Shown: positions 16,740-25,299 of the stretch, in pieces | How positions within the stretch are numbered: position 1 is the stretch's first letter | Layout of the letters: the number at the start of each line of letters is the position of its first letter | NCBI RefSeq assembly: GCF_014287895.1 | Contig: NZ_JACOPP010000017.1 | Span: 3,370 to 67,369, forward strand | From: Lawsonibacter hominis | GTDB taxonomy: Bacteria; Bacillota; Clostridia; Oscillospirales; Oscillospiraceae | DNA length: 64,000 nucleotides | Direction of reading: 5' to 3' | The notes under the pieces: model-generated | What the model was told of the DNA's origin: nothing | Seen by the model: only the letters and a program-made list of their open reading frames with translations | The model's database searches: none | Made by a program: the position numbers and the translations under genes

Positions 16740-17165
16740 ATGGCAAAGAAAAAGATCTTTGTTTCTTTTGATTTTGAAAAAGATAGGCATTACAAATACG
16801 CTTTAAATATGTGGGATAAAAATCCTGAATTTGAGTTTACTTGTGACGATAGATCTCCAAGTGAAATTCAAACGGATAGTGTAGCTGTTGTTAAAAATGT
16901 TTTATCTAGAAAAATAAACGAAGCAACTTATGTAATAGTCATTGTCGGCGAAGATGCAAATAAGTTACATAAGGACTGGAGAGAAATTGGCTATCGTAAT
17001 TGGCAGAATTATGAAATTGCAAAAGCCAAACAACTTGGGAAAAGGATTATTGCTGTTCAGATTAACTCGCACTACGAATATCCGGAAGAATTGAAAGGCG
17101 TAAACGCTGTACGGGTGTATAGTTTTACTCAAGATGCTATTATCAAGGCTATAAGAGGTTATTAA
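16740..17165 (+). CDS. TIR-like (ThsB-type, DUF1863) protein
   Basis: This 141-residue protein resembles the TIR-like domain of Thoeris ThsB (PF08937): it opens with KIFVSFDFEKDRHYKYALNMW, then SPSEIQTDSVAVVK, the core strand YVIVIVGEDA and NYEIAKAKQLGKRIIAVQI. The Glu in NYEIAKAK is where TIR NADase families place the catalytic glutamate. ThsB proteins sense phage and make an NAD-derived signal. ATG 16740 (AAGGGG nine bases upstream) is preferred over TTG 16734. The gene is AT-rich against a GC-rich ICE and is followed after three bases by the membrane protein gene. Confidence 0.75.
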   Translation: MAKKKIFVSFDFEKDRHYKYALNMWDKNPEFEFTCDDRSPSEIQTDSVAVVKNVLSRKINEATYVIVIVGEDANKLHKDWREIGYRNWQNYEIAKAKQLGKRIIAVQINSHYEYPEELKGVNAVRVYSFTQDAIIKAIRGY

Positions 17166-17168
17166 GTA

Positions 17169-17756
17169 TTGGAGAAGATTGATTTACTCTACGATCATTA
17201 TAAAGAAACAATGCAACTAAGCCTCAATATGCAGAAAAAGAGAGGTACGCTTTTTGTTGTATTTTGCATTTTTGAACTACTCAACTTTTCCATGCTACTG
17301 TTCCCCGAAAAAATAACAGCAAGTATATCACAATATATCCTTTCACAATATAATATCTCAGTTGATTTTAGCATAGCAATTTTACAATCTGCGATTTGGA
17401 TTGCCCTATCATATATTATGATCCGCTATTACCAGACAAATATCTATATTGAACGTCAATATAAATATATTGCTGTGTTAGAAGATAAAATATCAACCAT
17501 GTTGAAAGAACCCTGCTTTAAACGTGAAAGTGATAACTATTTAGAAAAGTATCCCATTGTTTTGGACCTAATTTCCATGTTTTATACATGGATTATCCCT
17601 CTTTTGATTATAATTATCAATATAGGAAAACTTTGGATGGAATTTAGGACAGCAAGCAATTTATGGAGCGTAATATTTGATACACTGTGTTGCGGTTTTA
17701 CAGCAGTGCTAACAATTATGTACTTAGCGATGATGCACCCACGCCATAAAAACTAA
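17169..17756 (+). CDS. Four-TM membrane protein, putative effector paired with the TIR-like protein
   Basis: This 195-residue protein has membrane segments at about residues 27-47, 66-86, 127-150 and 165-188, with a basic and acidic loop between the second and third. It starts at TTG three bases after the TIR-like stop, so the two are translationally linked. I see no NAD-binding, SLOG or macro domain, so this would not be a classical ThsA. A pore-forming or membrane-damaging effector triggered by a TIR product is a reasonable inference. The family is not recognised. Confidence 0.6.
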   Translation: MEKIDLLYDHYKETMQLSLNMQKKRGTLFVVFCIFELLNFSMLLFPEKITASISQYILSQYNISVDFSIAILQSAIWIALSYIMIRYYQTNIYIERQYKYIAVLEDKISTMLKEPCFKRESDNYLEKYPIVLDLISMFYTWIIPLLIIIINIGKLWMEFRTASNLWSVIFDTLCCGFTAVLTIMYLAMMHPRHKN

Positions 17757-17764
17757 TAAACGGG

Positions 17765-17796
17765 TGTAAGAGGGGGGAGAAATCCCCCCTCTTACA
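17765..17796. terminator. Strong hairpin between convergent genes
   Basis: A perfect 13-bp stem (17765-17777 with 17784-17796, loop AGAAAT), with GGGGGG/CCCCCC at its centre, separates the membrane protein gene from mobC and overlaps the mobC stop codon. No T-run follows. Confidence 0.7.
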
Positions 17797-18139
17797 TATT
17801 GATAACGGCGGAGAGCTTTTCCAGTAGATCGGAAAGGGGCCGCCACAGCTTTTCATAGTCCCGTTGCAGAGCTTTGATCTCCTCCGGGTAAATGCCGCCG
17901 TAGGTATTCGCCTGGATTGCCACCTGGTTTAGATTGTTGGAGCACCGCCGCTGGAGCGACACCAGCTCCTGGACGGGTGACAGGTCAACGTGGAGCACAT
18001 ACCCATTGAGGGCCATTTTCCGCATATAGGCTCCCATGTTGCGGATGCCCGCCTCGGCCATGCGTTCCCGGATCAGCGCCTGCTCTTCCTCAGACACCAT
18101 TACATGGAGATGGATGGGGCGGCGGCGTTTCTTTGTCAC
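17792..18139 (-). CDS. mobC: MobC relaxosome accessory protein
   Basis: This 115-residue protein has a ribbon-helix-helix-like N-terminus (RPIHLHVMVSEEEQALIRERM) and the MobC hallmark SLQRRCSNNLNQVAIQANTYG. It helps load the relaxase on oriT. It starts at GTG, overlapping the stop of the next gene upstream by 4 bases. In related ICEs mobC is normally close to the relaxase; here the TIR module and the CD1845-type gene lie between them. Confidence 0.88.
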   Translation of the reverse strand: MTKKRRRPIHLHVMVSEEEQALIRERMAEAGIRNMGAYMRKMALNGYVLHVDLSPVQELVSLQRRCSNNLNQVAIQANTYGGIYPEEIKALQRDYEKLWRPLSDLLEKLSAVINM

Positions 18140-18300
18140 CGCTCCTCCCGTTCCAGGCTCCGGCAGACGCGGGGCGGCTCCTTTACCTTGTCCAGCGCCT
18201 TTTCCCGTTTCGGGGGCTGGGCAGGGATCGGCGTATTGAATACCCCGGAGAGCCGCAGGGCCTCCTGGTTGGCAAAATCCTGTTCACGCTTCTTTTCCAT
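18136..18300 (-). CDS. Small ICE protein (54 aa)
   Basis: This short hydrophilic protein, MEKKREQDFANQEALRLSG followed by a Pro/Lys-rich tail, starts at ATG 18300 with TAGGAGAA six bases upstream. It overlaps mobC (GTGA). An in-frame ATG at 18321 is less well placed. Function unknown; the position suggests a relaxosome or transfer accessory. Confidence 0.6.
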   Translation of the reverse strand: MEKKREQDFANQEALRLSGVFNTPIPAQPPKREKALDKVKEPPRVCRSLEREER

Positions 18301-18310
18301 AACAGTTCTC

Positions 18311-19093
18311 CTATCTGTCACCCCGGTCAGGGGCTTTCTTTTTAGGGCCGTCCGGGGCCCGCTGCTCCTGGGCCTCCCGTTGGGCCGCTTTCAGTTGTTC
18401 GGCAATCGGGGGCTGGTGTTTGGCCTCCTTGTGAGCCCGCGCCACCTCCTGGCGTTCAATGCTGTGGACACGAACGGCCAGTTGCTCCGGGGTGATGTAT
18501 TCTTTCACCACATAACTGCCGAAGTCAGGGTAAAACCATGTCAGCCGTTTCTGATCCGGGACACGGTGAGCATCCTCCCATTTCCCCACCACCTGGGCCT
18601 GGGCATCCATCTGCCTCCGAATGTCCAAATTTTCACGGGCGGGCCGAAGCTCATAGTCCTGCATTTCCCGATCTGTCAGGGGATGGGCATAGATGATGGC
18701 TCCCCACGCCTGGAACGACTCACCGGGCACTTGCTGTCGGGTAAAGTACAAATCCATGTGGACAGGGCGGTTAAAGTAGCTGTTCGGGTAAGTGCCGATG
18801 TCGATGGGCCGCTGGGTGGAGTAGTATTTGTAGGTTTCCTTATCCGGGGCCTGCTCTATCTCAAACACATGATAGCGCCGCTGATAGTCCTCTGCCCGAT
18901 TGTGCAAATCCCGTTCCGCCATATCGGGCTCGTTGTGGTAGTGGCCCCAAAAGAAGTCGCGGTGTCCGTCCTGCTCATTGAATTGCCATGTCACATAGGG
19001 GTTAGGGGCCTTGGGGTTTTCGCCCAGCACAAAGCCGCATTTGTTATCAAACAGGATCGTGCAGCGGATCACATAGCCTTGATTTTCTTCCAG
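18311..19093 (-). CDS. ICE protein of unknown function (260 aa)
   Basis: Soluble protein with a folded N-terminal half (EENQGYVIRCTILFDN, PYVTWQFNEQDG) and a charged, Gln/Lys-rich C-terminal tail. No known domain is recognised. The strong AAGGAGG lies seven bases before CTG (19091-19093), with ATT directly before it; the first in-frame ATG (19162) lies far upstream of that site and is improbable. I take CTG as the start. It is co-directional with the 54-aa protein and mobC. Confidence 0.65.
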   Translation of the reverse strand: MEENQGYVIRCTILFDNKCGFVLGENPKAPNPYVTWQFNEQDGHRDFFWGHYHNEPDMAERDLHNRAEDYQRRYHVFEIEQAPDKETYKYYSTQRPIDIGTYPNSYFNRPVHMDLYFTRQQVPGESFQAWGAIIYAHPLTDREMQDYELRPARENLDIRRQMDAQAQVVGKWEDAHRVPDQKRLTWFYPDFGSYVVKEYITPEQLAVRVHSIERQEVARAHKEAKHQPPIAEQLKAAQREAQEQRAPDGPKKKAPDRGDR

Positions 19094-19209
19094 AATAACA
19101 CCTCCTTGATGTTGACAGCATCCGGGCCAAACAGGGGCAGGCCGTAGAAACACACGGCCCACCCCAAAAGCGGCCCCGAAAAGCCTTGTAATCAGCGGGT
19201 TTCGAGGGC

Positions 19210-19578
19210 CTAATTGTCAACGCCCCAGCCCCGCTTTTTCCGCATATATTCCCGCTGTTGGCGGCGGTGGGCTTTCTTTGCACAGGCCGCCGAGCAGTAA
19301 GCCTGCCGCCGATCCGGGGCAACGGGCCCGCCGCAGATAGGGCAAATCTTAAAATCCGGCCTGGGCCCCTCGGTCAAGAGGGCGGCCTCCAGCGCCGGAT
19401 CGAGGGGCAGCACCGCCTCCCGAAAGTAGCGGCACAGCGCCCCCGTCCAGCATTTCCCCAGCATATAGCACTCGCAGTCCAGGGGCAGGCAGCCGCACTC
19501 CCGATCATAGTTGGCACACCATTTTGTTACCAGGGCTCGGATCGCCCGTTTTTCCTCGCGCGTCAGTTCACGGGCCAA
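19210..19578 (-). CDS. Cysteine-rich VLP-domain protein
   Basis: This 122-residue protein contains at least 12 cysteines, including WCANYDRECGCLPLDCECYM and a C-terminal zinc-finger-like CPICGGPVAPDRRQAYCS. The arrangement matches the Cys-rich VLP family of Clostridiales ICEs, of unknown function. GGGAGGTG lies seven bases before TTG 19578. It overlaps the end of the 58-aa gene, so the two are likely coupled. Confidence 0.75.
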   Translation of the reverse strand: MARELTREEKRAIRALVTKWCANYDRECGCLPLDCECYMLGKCWTGALCRYFREAVLPLDPALEAALLTEGPRPDFKICPICGGPVAPDRRQAYCSAACAKKAHRRQQREYMRKKRGWGVDN

Positions 19579-19582
19579 GCCG

Positions 19583-19759
19583 TCACCTCCCGCCAGCCGG
19601 GGCCCACATAAGCTCCCGGTAGCAGGACACGCAGCCAATCCCGCGCCAGTAGGGACACCCGGAACACCGGGAGCCCCTAGGCGGCTTTGCCGGGGTCGGA
19701 GCCTGGGGGCGGGGCTTCTGCTGCATCATCTTTTCATAGGGGCTGTTGGTAAACCTCAT
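19583..19759 (-). CDS. Small cysteine-containing protein (58 aa)
   Basis: An open frame beginning MRFTNSPYEKMMQQKP carries a compact CSGCPYWRGIGCVSCYREL motif with four cysteines, suggesting metal binding. Its ATG overlaps the stop of the CD1107-type gene (ATGA) and its own stop lies just before the TTG of the Cys-rich VLP gene. Position and coupling make it a likely real gene of the transfer operon. Function unknown. Confidence 0.6.
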   Translation of the reverse strand: MRFTNSPYEKMMQQKPRPQAPTPAKPPRGSRCSGCPYWRGIGCVSCYRELMWAPAGGR

Positions 19760-20541
19760 TTGTCCGCCTCCTCTCCGTCCTCGTCCTCCTCGTCCCAGGG
19801 CGGGCCGTCATCGTCATCGTCCCCGTAGCCATCCGGCTCGTCATAGTCCGTGAGCTCGTCGCCGTAGTCCTCCTGGGGCGCGGCGGCTTTCTGCTGTTTG
19901 GGGCGCAGCACCTTGAAATAGAACGCCGCTCCGCCGCCCACCAGGGCCACAGCCAGCACCGCCAGGAGCATCCCCGTGTTGCCGCTCGTTTCCGGCTCGC
20001 CCTCCTCCGGGGCGGGCTCCTCGGTTTCCGTGGGCTCCGGCTCCGGCTCCGGCTCAACACCCACGCACTTGTTCATATTGACAGAGCAGACGGCACAATC
20101 CGTATTGACGGCCCCTGCCTCGCATTTTTCAGAGCAGGAGCACACCGCCTGTTCCACGCCAGCGGCCTCCGCCGCAGCCAGCAGATCGGCCTCGTCCACA
20201 ACGCTGAAAAAGTAGGTTTCGTACTGTTCGCCCTCTTCGTCCACGGGCTTGTCATAGTCAATGACGATATAGAACGTGTTGCCGCCGCTGGTCTGGACGG
20301 TAATAAACTGCTTGTTGGTGTGCTCGTCATAGAGCAGATCGCGGGTCACAAGGTTGCCCTCTTCGGAAAAGCCCTCGCCGGGCTTAATGGTGGGCTCCGG
20401 GGCGGGAGTTTCCTCCGTCATGGTGGGATCGCCGTAGTCCGCGCCCTCGCCGCCGTCCGCGTAAGCATACGCCGGGACGCTAAAACCGCATAAAAGAACG
20501 ACGGCGCAAAGCGCCGCCGCCATCACCCGAAAGCGTTTCAT
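19756..20541 (-). CDS. CD1107-type (DUF4366) membrane-anchored ICE protein
   Basis: This 261-residue exported protein has a signal peptide (1-28), an extracytoplasmic domain with several cysteines (CSCSEKCEAGAVNTDCAVCS), a Glu/Pro-rich spacer, one membrane helix near residues 190-212 and a very acidic cytoplasmic tail. The layout matches the CD1107/DUF4366 family in Tn916/Tn1549-like transfer regions, possibly a surface part of the conjugation machine. ATG 20541 is preferred; TTG 20547 is closer to the AAAGGAGG. Confidence 0.8.
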   Translation of the reverse strand: MKRFRVMAAALCAVVLLCGFSVPAYAYADGGEGADYGDPTMTEETPAPEPTIKPGEGFSEEGNLVTRDLLYDEHTNKQFITVQTSGGNTFYIVIDYDKPVDEEGEQYETYFFSVVDEADLLAAAEAAGVEQAVCSCSEKCEAGAVNTDCAVCSVNMNKCVGVEPEPEPEPTETEEPAPEEGEPETSGNTGMLLAVLAVALVGGGAAFYFKVLRPKQQKAAAPQEDYGDELTDYDEPDGYGDDDDDGPPWDEEDEDGEEADK

Positions 20542-20543
20542 CT

Positions 20544-20798
20544 TCAATTTTCCTCCTTTCCGCCGTCCTCGGACTTCTGGACACTTTGTCCAGAGGTACC
20601 GCCGTCCCGGAGCCGCTGGAGCACCAGGGGCAGCTCCTCCAGGGAAACGCTCATGCCCCGCACAATGTCCACGATCTCCTCGTTTTCCGCCTCCCGGTGC
20701 TTTTGCTCCAGCTCTTTCAGCCGGGCCTGCTGTTCGCTGATTTTGGCCTTGACCTTATCAATCTCGGCCTGGATTTTTTGGCTTTTGCTTGCCGCCAT
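20544..20798 (-). CDS. DUF4315 coiled-coil ICE protein
   Basis: This 84-residue protein is a coiled coil over about residues 5-45 (QAEIDKVKAKISEQQARLKE). A short domain ending LPLVLQRLRDGG follows. The last 20 residues are the in-frame translation of dispersed palindrome copy 4 (GTSGQSVQK) plus a charged tail, so the palindrome seems to have extended the protein. AAGGAGG precedes ATG 20798. DUF4315 proteins occur between VirB4/hydrolase and CD1107 genes in this ICE group. Confidence 0.82.
   Translation of the reverse strand: MAASKSQKIQAEIDKVKAKISEQQARLKELEQKHREAENEEIVDIVRGMSVSLEELPLVLQRLRDGGTSGQSVQKSEDGGKEEN
20573..20597. repeat. Dispersed palindrome, copy 4 (inside the DUF4315 gene)
   Basis: Arms ACTTCTGGACA and TGTCCAGAGGT around CTT. 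It is translated as GTSGQSVQK in the C-terminal tail of the DUF4315 protein. Confidence 0.9.
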
Positions 20799-20812
20799 AG
20801 ATAACCTCCTTG

Positions 20813-22603
20813 TCAGGATAAACGCCCGTAGGCGTAGAAATGAGATTGCCAGTAGCTTGTATTCAGGTTTGCATATTGGATGGGATCGCCACAATGGATC
20901 ATCATCCCGTCCCCCACATAGATGCCACAATGGGACACGCCCGCCGTGTCATAGGTGCCGACAAAGAACACCAGATCGCCGGGGCGGGGTGCGCTGGTGG
21001 GGGTGCAGATGTTATAGAGCCCCTGGGCTCCCAAGCGGCCCACATTCCAGCCGGAGTGATTGATCACCCAGGACACAAAACCGGAGCAGTCAAAGGACGT
21101 GGCCGGAGAGCTGCCACCCCACACATAGGGATAGCCCAGGTATTTCTCCGCCTCGCCCAAAATGGCCTCAAAGGTTTCATCGTCCAGATATTCCACCGGC
21201 ACGTCATAGTCAGCGGGCGGGTTTGTGATGTATTTCCCCACATAGGCTGACTCCGGGAACAGATCGGGCCTGTTCCCCAGGGTGGACATATAGAGGGAGT
21301 AACGGGCCATTTGTTCCTCGCCCATCATTTCCAGGGGCAGATGGGAAAGGTTTTTGTTTTCCAGCGTGACATAACAGATGTACCAGGAGTAGGGATCGCC
21401 GTCGCTGTCATACCGGGTTTCCCGCACCACGCGCTCCGTCAGGATATACTGGCGGTCAAAGAGGTTTTCCAGGGTGCCCTGCACCTCGTCCGCCGTCCAT
21501 TCCCCCTCATGGAGCACACAGAGGATAGAGATCAGCACATAGGGATCGTGCTCGATCTCGTCCAGGTCAAAATGGTATTCGTCATAGCTGTGGGTGGCGG
21601 TATAGGTGTCCAGGTAGCTTTGCAGCTCGGCCTCCATGCCGGAATAGGCCGCCTCCGCCGCCAGGATCTCCCCGTCCTCCGATGGGTAGGTGGTAGCGCC
21701 CACGGCCCCCGCGCCGGAATTTCCCAGCATTACCAGGGAGGAAGAACAGGACTGCATCATAAAGAGCAGGAGCACACAGGTCAGGGCCAACAGCACCCCC
21801 ACGGGATGCCGCTTCACAAAGCCCGCGATCTTCGCCCCGGCCTTTTCTGTGGCGGCGGCGGTCTTTTGGGCCGCGCTTGCCGCTCCCGTCTTTGCCGCCT
21901 CCCGCGCCCGCTTTTGATACTGCTTTTTCAAGCGGTGCTTGCGCCACATCCGGGAAACGGGGGTGCCGGACATTTCCGGGTGCTCCTGGGCAGCCATGCG
22001 GAAATGATAGTCCGCCGTGGCCTTGACATATTTGGACTCGGCCCGCTGGACAGCCTTTGCCGGGTGCTGCCTGATTTTCTTTTGCACAAACCGCTTGCCA
22101 TGCCGCAGGACGGACTCGCCCACCAGCTCAGAGCGGTGGGCCCCCTCGATCCCCACGTTTTCCTGTTCATTCTCATAAATCTTGCCATGCACAAAACCGT
22201 GGGCGGCCCCGCCAGCGGCCCGGCCTATCCGCCGCACCGGGCCGGGCTTTTTGGGCGGCTTCTGTTTTGCCAGCTTATCCTTTGCCCGTTCCAGCTTTTC
22301 CCCGCGCTCCTCCATGCGGAGCTTGGACGCGGCGGCCTGCTCCTGTTTGCTTTTCTGACGGAACTTCGTCGTCGCAAACTTCGCTTTGGCTCCTTCGGCG
22401 GCGCTGCCGCCAAAATCCGCCCGCTCCGTTGCTCCTCCTCTCCCCACAAAGTCTTTTGACTTTGCGGGGTACCCCATGTTCTGGACACTTTGTCCAGAAG
22501 TGCCGCTGTCCGCAGCCCCGGCCCTGCCAGGATCGGCGGCGCTCTCCCAGGAGCCGGGGCGCTCCCTGGGCTCCTGTTTGGGCTTATTCGGTTTTCGCTT
22601 CAT
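20813..22603 (-). CDS. CD1108-type NlpC/P60 cell-wall hydrolase of the T4SS
   Basis: This 596-residue protein opens a path through peptidoglycan for conjugation. Residues 1-270 are basic and helical; one membrane helix lies near residues 273-292 (VGVLLALTCVLLLFMMQSC). A lysozyme-like/VirB1-type segment follows. The C-terminal NlpC/P60 domain (about 465-596) has catalytic Cys in FDCSGFVSWV, His in VSHCGIYVGDG and a third polar site near MIHCGDP. The N-terminal linker contains GTSGQSVQ from palindrome copy 5. It overlaps the VirB4 gene end by 20 bases. Confidence 0.87.
   Translation of the reverse strand: MKRKPNKPKQEPRERPGSWESAADPGRAGAADSGTSGQSVQNMGYPAKSKDFVGRGGATERADFGGSAAEGAKAKFATTKFRQKSKQEQAAASKLRMEERGEKLERAKDKLAKQKPPKKPGPVRRIGRAAGGAAHGFVHGKIYENEQENVGIEGAHRSELVGESVLRHGKRFVQKKIRQHPAKAVQRAESKYVKATADYHFRMAAQEHPEMSGTPVSRMWRKHRLKKQYQKRAREAAKTGAASAAQKTAAATEKAGAKIAGFVKRHPVGVLLALTCVLLLFMMQSCSSSLVMLGNSGAGAVGATTYPSEDGEILAAEAAYSGMEAELQSYLDTYTATHSYDEYHFDLDEIEHDPYVLISILCVLHEGEWTADEVQGTLENLFDRQYILTERVVRETRYDSDGDPYSWYICYVTLENKNLSHLPLEMMGEEQMARYSLYMSTLGNRPDLFPESAYVGKYITNPPADYDVPVEYLDDETFEAILGEAEKYLGYPYVWGGSSPATSFDCSGFVSWVINHSGWNVGRLGAQGLYNICTPTSAPRPGDLVFFVGTYDTAGVSHCGIYVGDGMMIHCGDPIQYANLNTSYWQSHFYAYGRLS
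22477..22501. repeat. Dispersed palindrome, copy 5 (inside the hydrolase gene)
   Basis: The core TTCTGGACA, CTT, TGTCCAGAA is intact; the outermost bases of one arm differ. It is translated as GTSGQSVQN near residue 36 of the CD1108-type protein. Confidence 0.88.
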
Positions 22604-24947
22604 TCTTCAAATCCTCCGGGCGGGTAGTCAGCAGGTTATAGATTTCTCCACGGGGGAACCGATCCACAAAGGGGATCGTCACATCCCCATAGAACAGCAG
22701 GCCCTCGCCGGAATTGCTATGGGTGATGTAGGAGAGCTGGTGCTCCGAAATGCCGAGCTGCTTTGCCAGAATTGCCCGGTCACTTTGGGCCTGGGACAGC
22801 AGGATCATAAAATCCGTGTTGTCCAGAATGGCCTCAATCTCCCGGCTGGCCAAAAGGTCTTTGACGTTCTGCGTCAGGGCCGAGGGTACACAGCCCTTTT
22901 TGCGGAGCATTTTCCACACGGCCACAAAGTAGCTGGCGGTGAGCGCGTCCCGGAGCAGGATATGGAACTCGTCAAAATAGCACCAGGTAGAAACGCCGCT
23001 GTGAAAATTCACATTGACCGCCGAAGTTACAAAGTCGTTGGTAACGTGCATGGCGATCTTGCGGAGGTTTTCTCCCAGCCCTTTGAGAACGATGCACACG
23101 ATATGGGACGTGAGCTTTACGTTGGTCTGGTGGTTGAACAGGTTAAGGGAGCCGGTGCAGTAGAGCTCCAGGGCGGTTGCCACACGGCGGGCCTCCGGCT
23201 CCGGCTGCTTCAAAAGCTCCTCGTACAAGTCCTGGAGCAAGGGCGGCTTGCCGTCCCCGATCCCCAGGGCCATGTCCCGGTAGATCAGCCGCACACAGCG
23301 GTCAATCACGGTTTTTTCGATGGGCTGCAAGCCGTCCTTGCCGCCCACCACCAGCTCACACAGGGACAACAAAAAATCCGCTTTCATGGAAAGCGGGCTT
23401 TCGTCATCGTCCAGGTCAAGCTGAATGTCCATAGGGTTAATGTGGCTGGGAGAGCCGGGAGCGATCTCCACCACCTGGCCGCCCAGCCGACGCACCAGCG
23501 GGGCATATTCGCCCATCGGATCAACAATGATAATGCGATCCTTTGGGATAGTGAGAAACACATTGATGATCTCACGCTTTGCGGCAAAGGATTTGCCGGA
23601 GCCCGTGGAGCCGAGATAGAGCCCGTTGGCCGATTTCAGTTTTTTGCGGTCAGCCATGATGACGTTATGGGAAAGGGCGTTCATGCCGTAGTAGAGGGAC
23701 GGCCCGGCCATGCGGAGCTCCCTGGTCATAAAGGGAATGAAAATCGCCGTAGAGCTGGTGGTCATGCCCCGCTGGATTTCCACCTCGTTATAGCCCAGGG
23801 CCAGAGAGGACACAAACGCCTGCTCCTGCTGCCAGTCCAGCCGCTTCAAGGCACAGTTATATTTCTGCGCGATGCCGCCCACGGTAAACACATCGTTTTC
23901 CAACCGCTGCCGGGTGGGGGCGATATTGATGACCGTGAACGTGAGCAGGAACATTCGCTCGTTGCGGGACTGGAGATCAGCCAGGAGCTCCGCCGCGTCC
24001 TTGCTAAACGTGATCAGGTCAGGAGGCAGAATGTCGGGATCGTACCCGGCCCGCACCGCCTTGCGCTGTTCCTCCACTTTCATTTTGCCGATGTCGGAGA
24101 GCTTTCCCTTGATGGTCTTAATGGCTTTGAGCTGATCCACCGTCTGGATGTGCATGGTAACGGTCATTTCCGCATCCAGCTCCAGGATTTCCGCCAGGAG
24201 CTTGTCAGAGAGCTCGGACGCCAAAATCTGCAAGTAGGATGCAGCGCCCCAATACTGACCGATGCGGAATGTCCGGGATTGCCGGAAGTCGAAGCTGTCC
24301 GGGGCAATAAAGTCCTTTGTCCCCATGCCCGTCCGGGGAATGTCCTGCCAGGAGAAGCGGAACGGCTCCCGGCTGCCGGGGTGCATCTGACTGTGAAGCA
24401 GCGCCAGCCGTTCCTGCCCGTCCATCGGAGCAGAGGGAACGCCCAGCCGTTTCAGATTGCCTGTCACATCGGCCTCCACCCGTTCCAGGCGGGGCCGGGC
24501 CTCCGCGATCCCCTCGGCAGGCAGCCCAAACGTGATGTATTTAGACCGCTCGATGCCGTTGTTGCTTTTGGCAATCTGATTTTTCAGCATACTTGTGAAC
24601 TCGGCCCGGATGCGGTCAAAGTCATCCTGTGCCGGGGGAATATTGACCTTGTACTTGCTCCGGGAACGGGAGCGGCGGTTGATAAAGGAGAGCTGAAACG
24701 GTAGGGAGCTGTCAAAGTAATTGAGGAACGAGCTCCACCCGCTGAAAATCGCCGTCTGATCCTCGGTAGAAGCCACGGAATAATTGATGTCCTCATATTC
24801 CACGGTTTTCGTGTAGAGCCCACCGGGGAGCTGGCACACCCCGTCCGGGTGCATCACCAGATAGGGGATCGTCTGCTGGGCAGACAAAGCAGCTTTCCGG
24901 TTAGCGGCCTTTCCGGGGCCGCGCTTTGGGCTTTTTGCTTTTTGCAA
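22584..24947 (-). CDS. VirB4-type conjugation ATPase
   Basis: This 787-residue ATPase powers the type IV secretion channel. It has Walker A GSTGSGKSF near residue 450, Walker B-like RIIIVDPMGEYAPL after it, and late motifs CYFDEFHILL and ALTQNVKDLL. Size and order match VirB4/TraE of Tn1549-like ICEs. An ATG at 24953 directly abuts AAAGGAGG, too close for initiation, so TTG 24947 (six bases away) is preferred; the two differ by two residues. It overlaps the PrgI gene end by 47 bases. Confidence 0.92.
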   Translation of the reverse strand: MQKAKSPKRGPGKAANRKAALSAQQTIPYLVMHPDGVCQLPGGLYTKTVEYEDINYSVASTEDQTAIFSGWSSFLNYFDSSLPFQLSFINRRSRSRSKYKVNIPPAQDDFDRIRAEFTSMLKNQIAKSNNGIERSKYITFGLPAEGIAEARPRLERVEADVTGNLKRLGVPSAPMDGQERLALLHSQMHPGSREPFRFSWQDIPRTGMGTKDFIAPDSFDFRQSRTFRIGQYWGAASYLQILASELSDKLLAEILELDAEMTVTMHIQTVDQLKAIKTIKGKLSDIGKMKVEEQRKAVRAGYDPDILPPDLITFSKDAAELLADLQSRNERMFLLTFTVINIAPTRQRLENDVFTVGGIAQKYNCALKRLDWQQEQAFVSSLALGYNEVEIQRGMTTSSTAIFIPFMTRELRMAGPSLYYGMNALSHNVIMADRKKLKSANGLYLGSTGSGKSFAAKREIINVFLTIPKDRIIIVDPMGEYAPLVRRLGGQVVEIAPGSPSHINPMDIQLDLDDDESPLSMKADFLLSLCELVVGGKDGLQPIEKTVIDRCVRLIYRDMALGIGDGKPPLLQDLYEELLKQPEPEARRVATALELYCTGSLNLFNHQTNVKLTSHIVCIVLKGLGENLRKIAMHVTNDFVTSAVNVNFHSGVSTWCYFDEFHILLRDALTASYFVAVWKMLRKKGCVPSALTQNVKDLLASREIEAILDNTDFMILLSQAQSDRAILAKQLGISEHQLSYITHSNSGEGLLFYGDVTIPFVDRFPRGEIYNLLTTRPEDLKNEAKTE

Positions 24948-25296
24948 TCGCATCCTCCTTTCTCACAGTGCCCCGCTGGGTAAACGGGGCGTAAATATTC
25001 TGCGTCTGATAGGGCCTCACCCCAGGCCGCAGGAAACGAGCCCGCAGGACGTTCCGCACCACCTTTTCAAAGGGGAGCCCGTCTTTTTCGTACATCGCCA
25101 GCAGGAACGCCGGGAGCGCCACCGCCATCATCAGGAACATGGCTCCCGTGTTGCCGATGGAGCTCCGGGCCAGCAGATAGGACGGGATGCCCACCGCTGC
25201 CGCGATCCCGAAACACACAAGCTGGCGTTTCGTCAGGTTAAAGGCCAGTTTGGTCTTGATTTTGGATAAGTCGTTGGGAACATTCACATAGGGCAT
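24901..25296 (-). CDS. PrgI-family T4SS membrane protein
   Basis: This 131-residue inner-membrane protein has the PrgI start (YVNVPNDLSKIKTKLAFNLTKRQL) and two adjacent hydrophobic segments at about 28-48 and 52-70. It is the VirB3-like partner encoded before VirB4 in Gram-positive conjugation systems. AAGGAGG precedes ATG 25296. The tail is Lys/Arg-rich. Confidence 0.9.
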   Translation of the reverse strand: MPYVNVPNDLSKIKTKLAFNLTKRQLVCFGIAAAVGIPSYLLARSSIGNTGAMFLMMAVALPAFLLAMYEKDGLPFEKVVRNVLRARFLRPGVRPYQTQNIYAPFTQRGTVRKEDAIAKSKKPKARPRKGR

Positions 25297-25299
25297 GGA

